DNA from: Sphingomonas canadensis
GTDB taxonomy: Bacteria; Pseudomonadota; Alphaproteobacteria; Sphingomonadales; Sphingomonadaceae
Reading direction: 5' to 3'
Length of the DNA: 64,000 nt
NCBI RefSeq assembly: GCF_026013525.1
Contig: NZ_JAPDRA010000001.1
Location: 496,001-560,000 of the forward strand
Shown piece by piece: positions 63,413 to 64,000 of the stretch. The notes beneath the pieces are model-generated. The model saw only the letters and a list, made by a program, of their open reading frames with translations, had not been told where the DNA came from and searched no databases. Each line of letters opens with the position of its first letter. Positions within the stretch are counted from its first letter, which is position 1. A program made the position numbers and the translations under genes.

Positions 63413-63964
63413 ATGGCCGAATTCTTCGATTCGATCGGTGCGGAACATGCCGCCTTCATCGCCCGCCAGCCGATGTTCTTCGTCGCCACCGCCACCGCCG
63501 ATTCGCGCATCAACCTCAGCCCCAAGGGGCTCGACGCCTTTCGCGTGATCGATGCGAACACCGTCGCCTGGCTCGATCTCGCCGGATCGGGGAACGAGAC
63601 CAACGCGCATCTGATCGCCGACGGGCGGATCACGGTGATGTTCTGCGCCTTCGAAAATCCCGCGCTGATCCTGCGGCTCTATGGCCGGGCGGAGCCGGTG
63701 CTGCCGCAGGACGCGGACTGGGGCGGCATGGCCCGGCATTTCGATCTGCTGCCGGGCACGCGCCAGATCTTCCGGATGCGCGTGGAAAGCCTGCAGACCT
63801 CGTGCGGATGGGGCGTGCCGCACATGGCCTTCGACCGCGAGCGTGAGACGCTGGTCAAATATCACGCGAAGTCGAGCGACGCCGAACGTTTCGGCAAATA
63901 TGCCGTCCGGACGAAGAGCATCGACGGCCTGCCCGTGCGCAACCCCAGCGTGGCGCCGGCCTGA
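63413..63964 (+). CDS. Pyridoxamine 5'-phosphate oxidase-family protein
   Basis: This 183-residue split-barrel flavin-binding protein opens EFFDSIGAEHAAFIARQPMFFVATA, with INLSPKG and RITVMFCAFENPALILRLYG. This subgroup is related to PNPOx but usually lacks the residues for PNP oxidation; members bind FMN, F420 or haem. GGGAG lies before the ATG at 63413. It is divergent from ccdAB with 47 bp between starts. Confidence 0.85.
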   Translation: MAEFFDSIGAEHAAFIARQPMFFVATATADSRINLSPKGLDAFRVIDANTVAWLDLAGSGNETNAHLIADGRITVMFCAFENPALILRLYGRAEPVLPQDADWGGMARHFDLLPGTRQIFRMRVESLQTSCGWGVPHMAFDRERETLVKYHAKSSDAERFGKYAVRTKSIDGLPVRNPSVAPA

Positions 63965-64000
63965 TGGCGCTGGTCGAGCTGGGCCGCTTCCCCCCGCCGG
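63964..64000 (+). CDS. Partial CDS at right edge, unidentified (possibly DUF2007-like)
   Basis: An ATG overlapping the previous stop by one base (TGATG) opens a frame reading MALVELGRFPPP before the window ends. The opening is reminiscent of short DUF2007 signal-transducing proteins, but twelve residues cannot establish this. Confidence 0.35.
   Translation, partial: MALVELGRFPPP

Overview
The window is a dense, high-GC bacterial chromosome segment. Most gene starts overlap the preceding stop by 1-4 bases. Gene content points to an alphaproteobacterium of the Sphingomonas type. Indicators are an alphaproteobacterial origin neighbourhood (ppsR / hemE / hemJ / rho, then mnmE-mnmG-rsmG-parA-parB), sphingomonad hypotheticals (DUF6489 and DUF3576 proteins, a CHCC zinc-finger protein, an SDHAF4-like protein), a mitofilin-like gene next to hemD, and parS sites of the Caulobacter type. 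No rRNA, CRISPR array, phage or insertion sequence was seen. The only tRNA is tRNA-Gly(GCC).

Layout. 0-4.8 kb (minus strand): start of a probable PaaI thioesterase, ptsN, hpf, dnaQ, coaE, aroE, maf, ppsR. 4.8-5.1 kb: gene-free spacer between the divergent ppsR and hemE, with DnaA-box-like motifs and an AT-rich stretch; this is my candidate chromosomal oriC. 5.1-8.7 kb (plus): hemE, hemJ, rho, a TerC-family membrane protein. 8.7-10.3 kb (minus): YnfA/UPF0060, dienelactone hydrolase, ogt. 10.3-16.1 kb (plus): DUF6489, mnmE, mnmG, rsmG, parA, parB with three ParB-binding parS sites. 16.1-20.7 kb (minus): holA, lptE, leuS, DUF3576 lipoprotein. 20.9-25.9 kb: envelope beta-barrel-like protein, thiE-like gene, yggS, HAD phosphatase, DEDDh exoribonuclease, ribA, xth. 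25.9-26.1 kb: strong terminator abutting a ~98-nt foldable element, a possible unannotated RNA. 26.1-32.4 kb: lolA, ftsK, ubiH, Lon-N protein, thioredoxin-TPR protein, tRNA-Gly. 32.4-39.4 kb: two Tat-exported oxidoreductases plus a cupin, DUF72, a short PAS/chemoreceptor-like protein, a class III CoA-transferase with glutaryl-CoA dehydrogenase. 39.4-44.0 kb: mitofilin-like gene, hemD, hemC, tsaD, gpsA. 44.0-53.9 kb: DUF1674, rsmB, rpe, heparinase-like gene, purH, flippase, polA. 54.0-64.0 kb: lipoprotein, class A beta-lactamase-like serine hydrolase, nadB, UDG-like gene, ABC ATPase, small proteins, tldD, a three-helix membrane protein, ccdAB toxin-antitoxin, PPOX-family protein.

How it works together. 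The left third combines replication initiation (candidate oriC), origin segregation (ParA, ParB, parS), the replisome (dnaQ, holA) and tRNA modification (mnmE/mnmG). Genes left of the candidate origin run leftward and those just right of it run mostly rightward, as expected for divergent replication forks. Haem synthesis appears twice (hemE/hemJ and hemC/hemD). FtsK and polA add chromosome-processing functions. Envelope functions are scattered (lptE, lolA, flippase, lipoproteins).

The most accessory-looking stretch is 61.7-63.4 kb: an unrecognised membrane protein and a ccdAB pair whose promoter carries three 13-bp-spaced repeats. The UDG-like gene at 57.9-58.6 kb also looks foreign in base use, yet it is interlocked with its operon neighbours. 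I found no large undescribed multi-gene system. The items most worth a second look are the candidate oriC/parS region, the structured element downstream of lolA, and the ccdAB control region.
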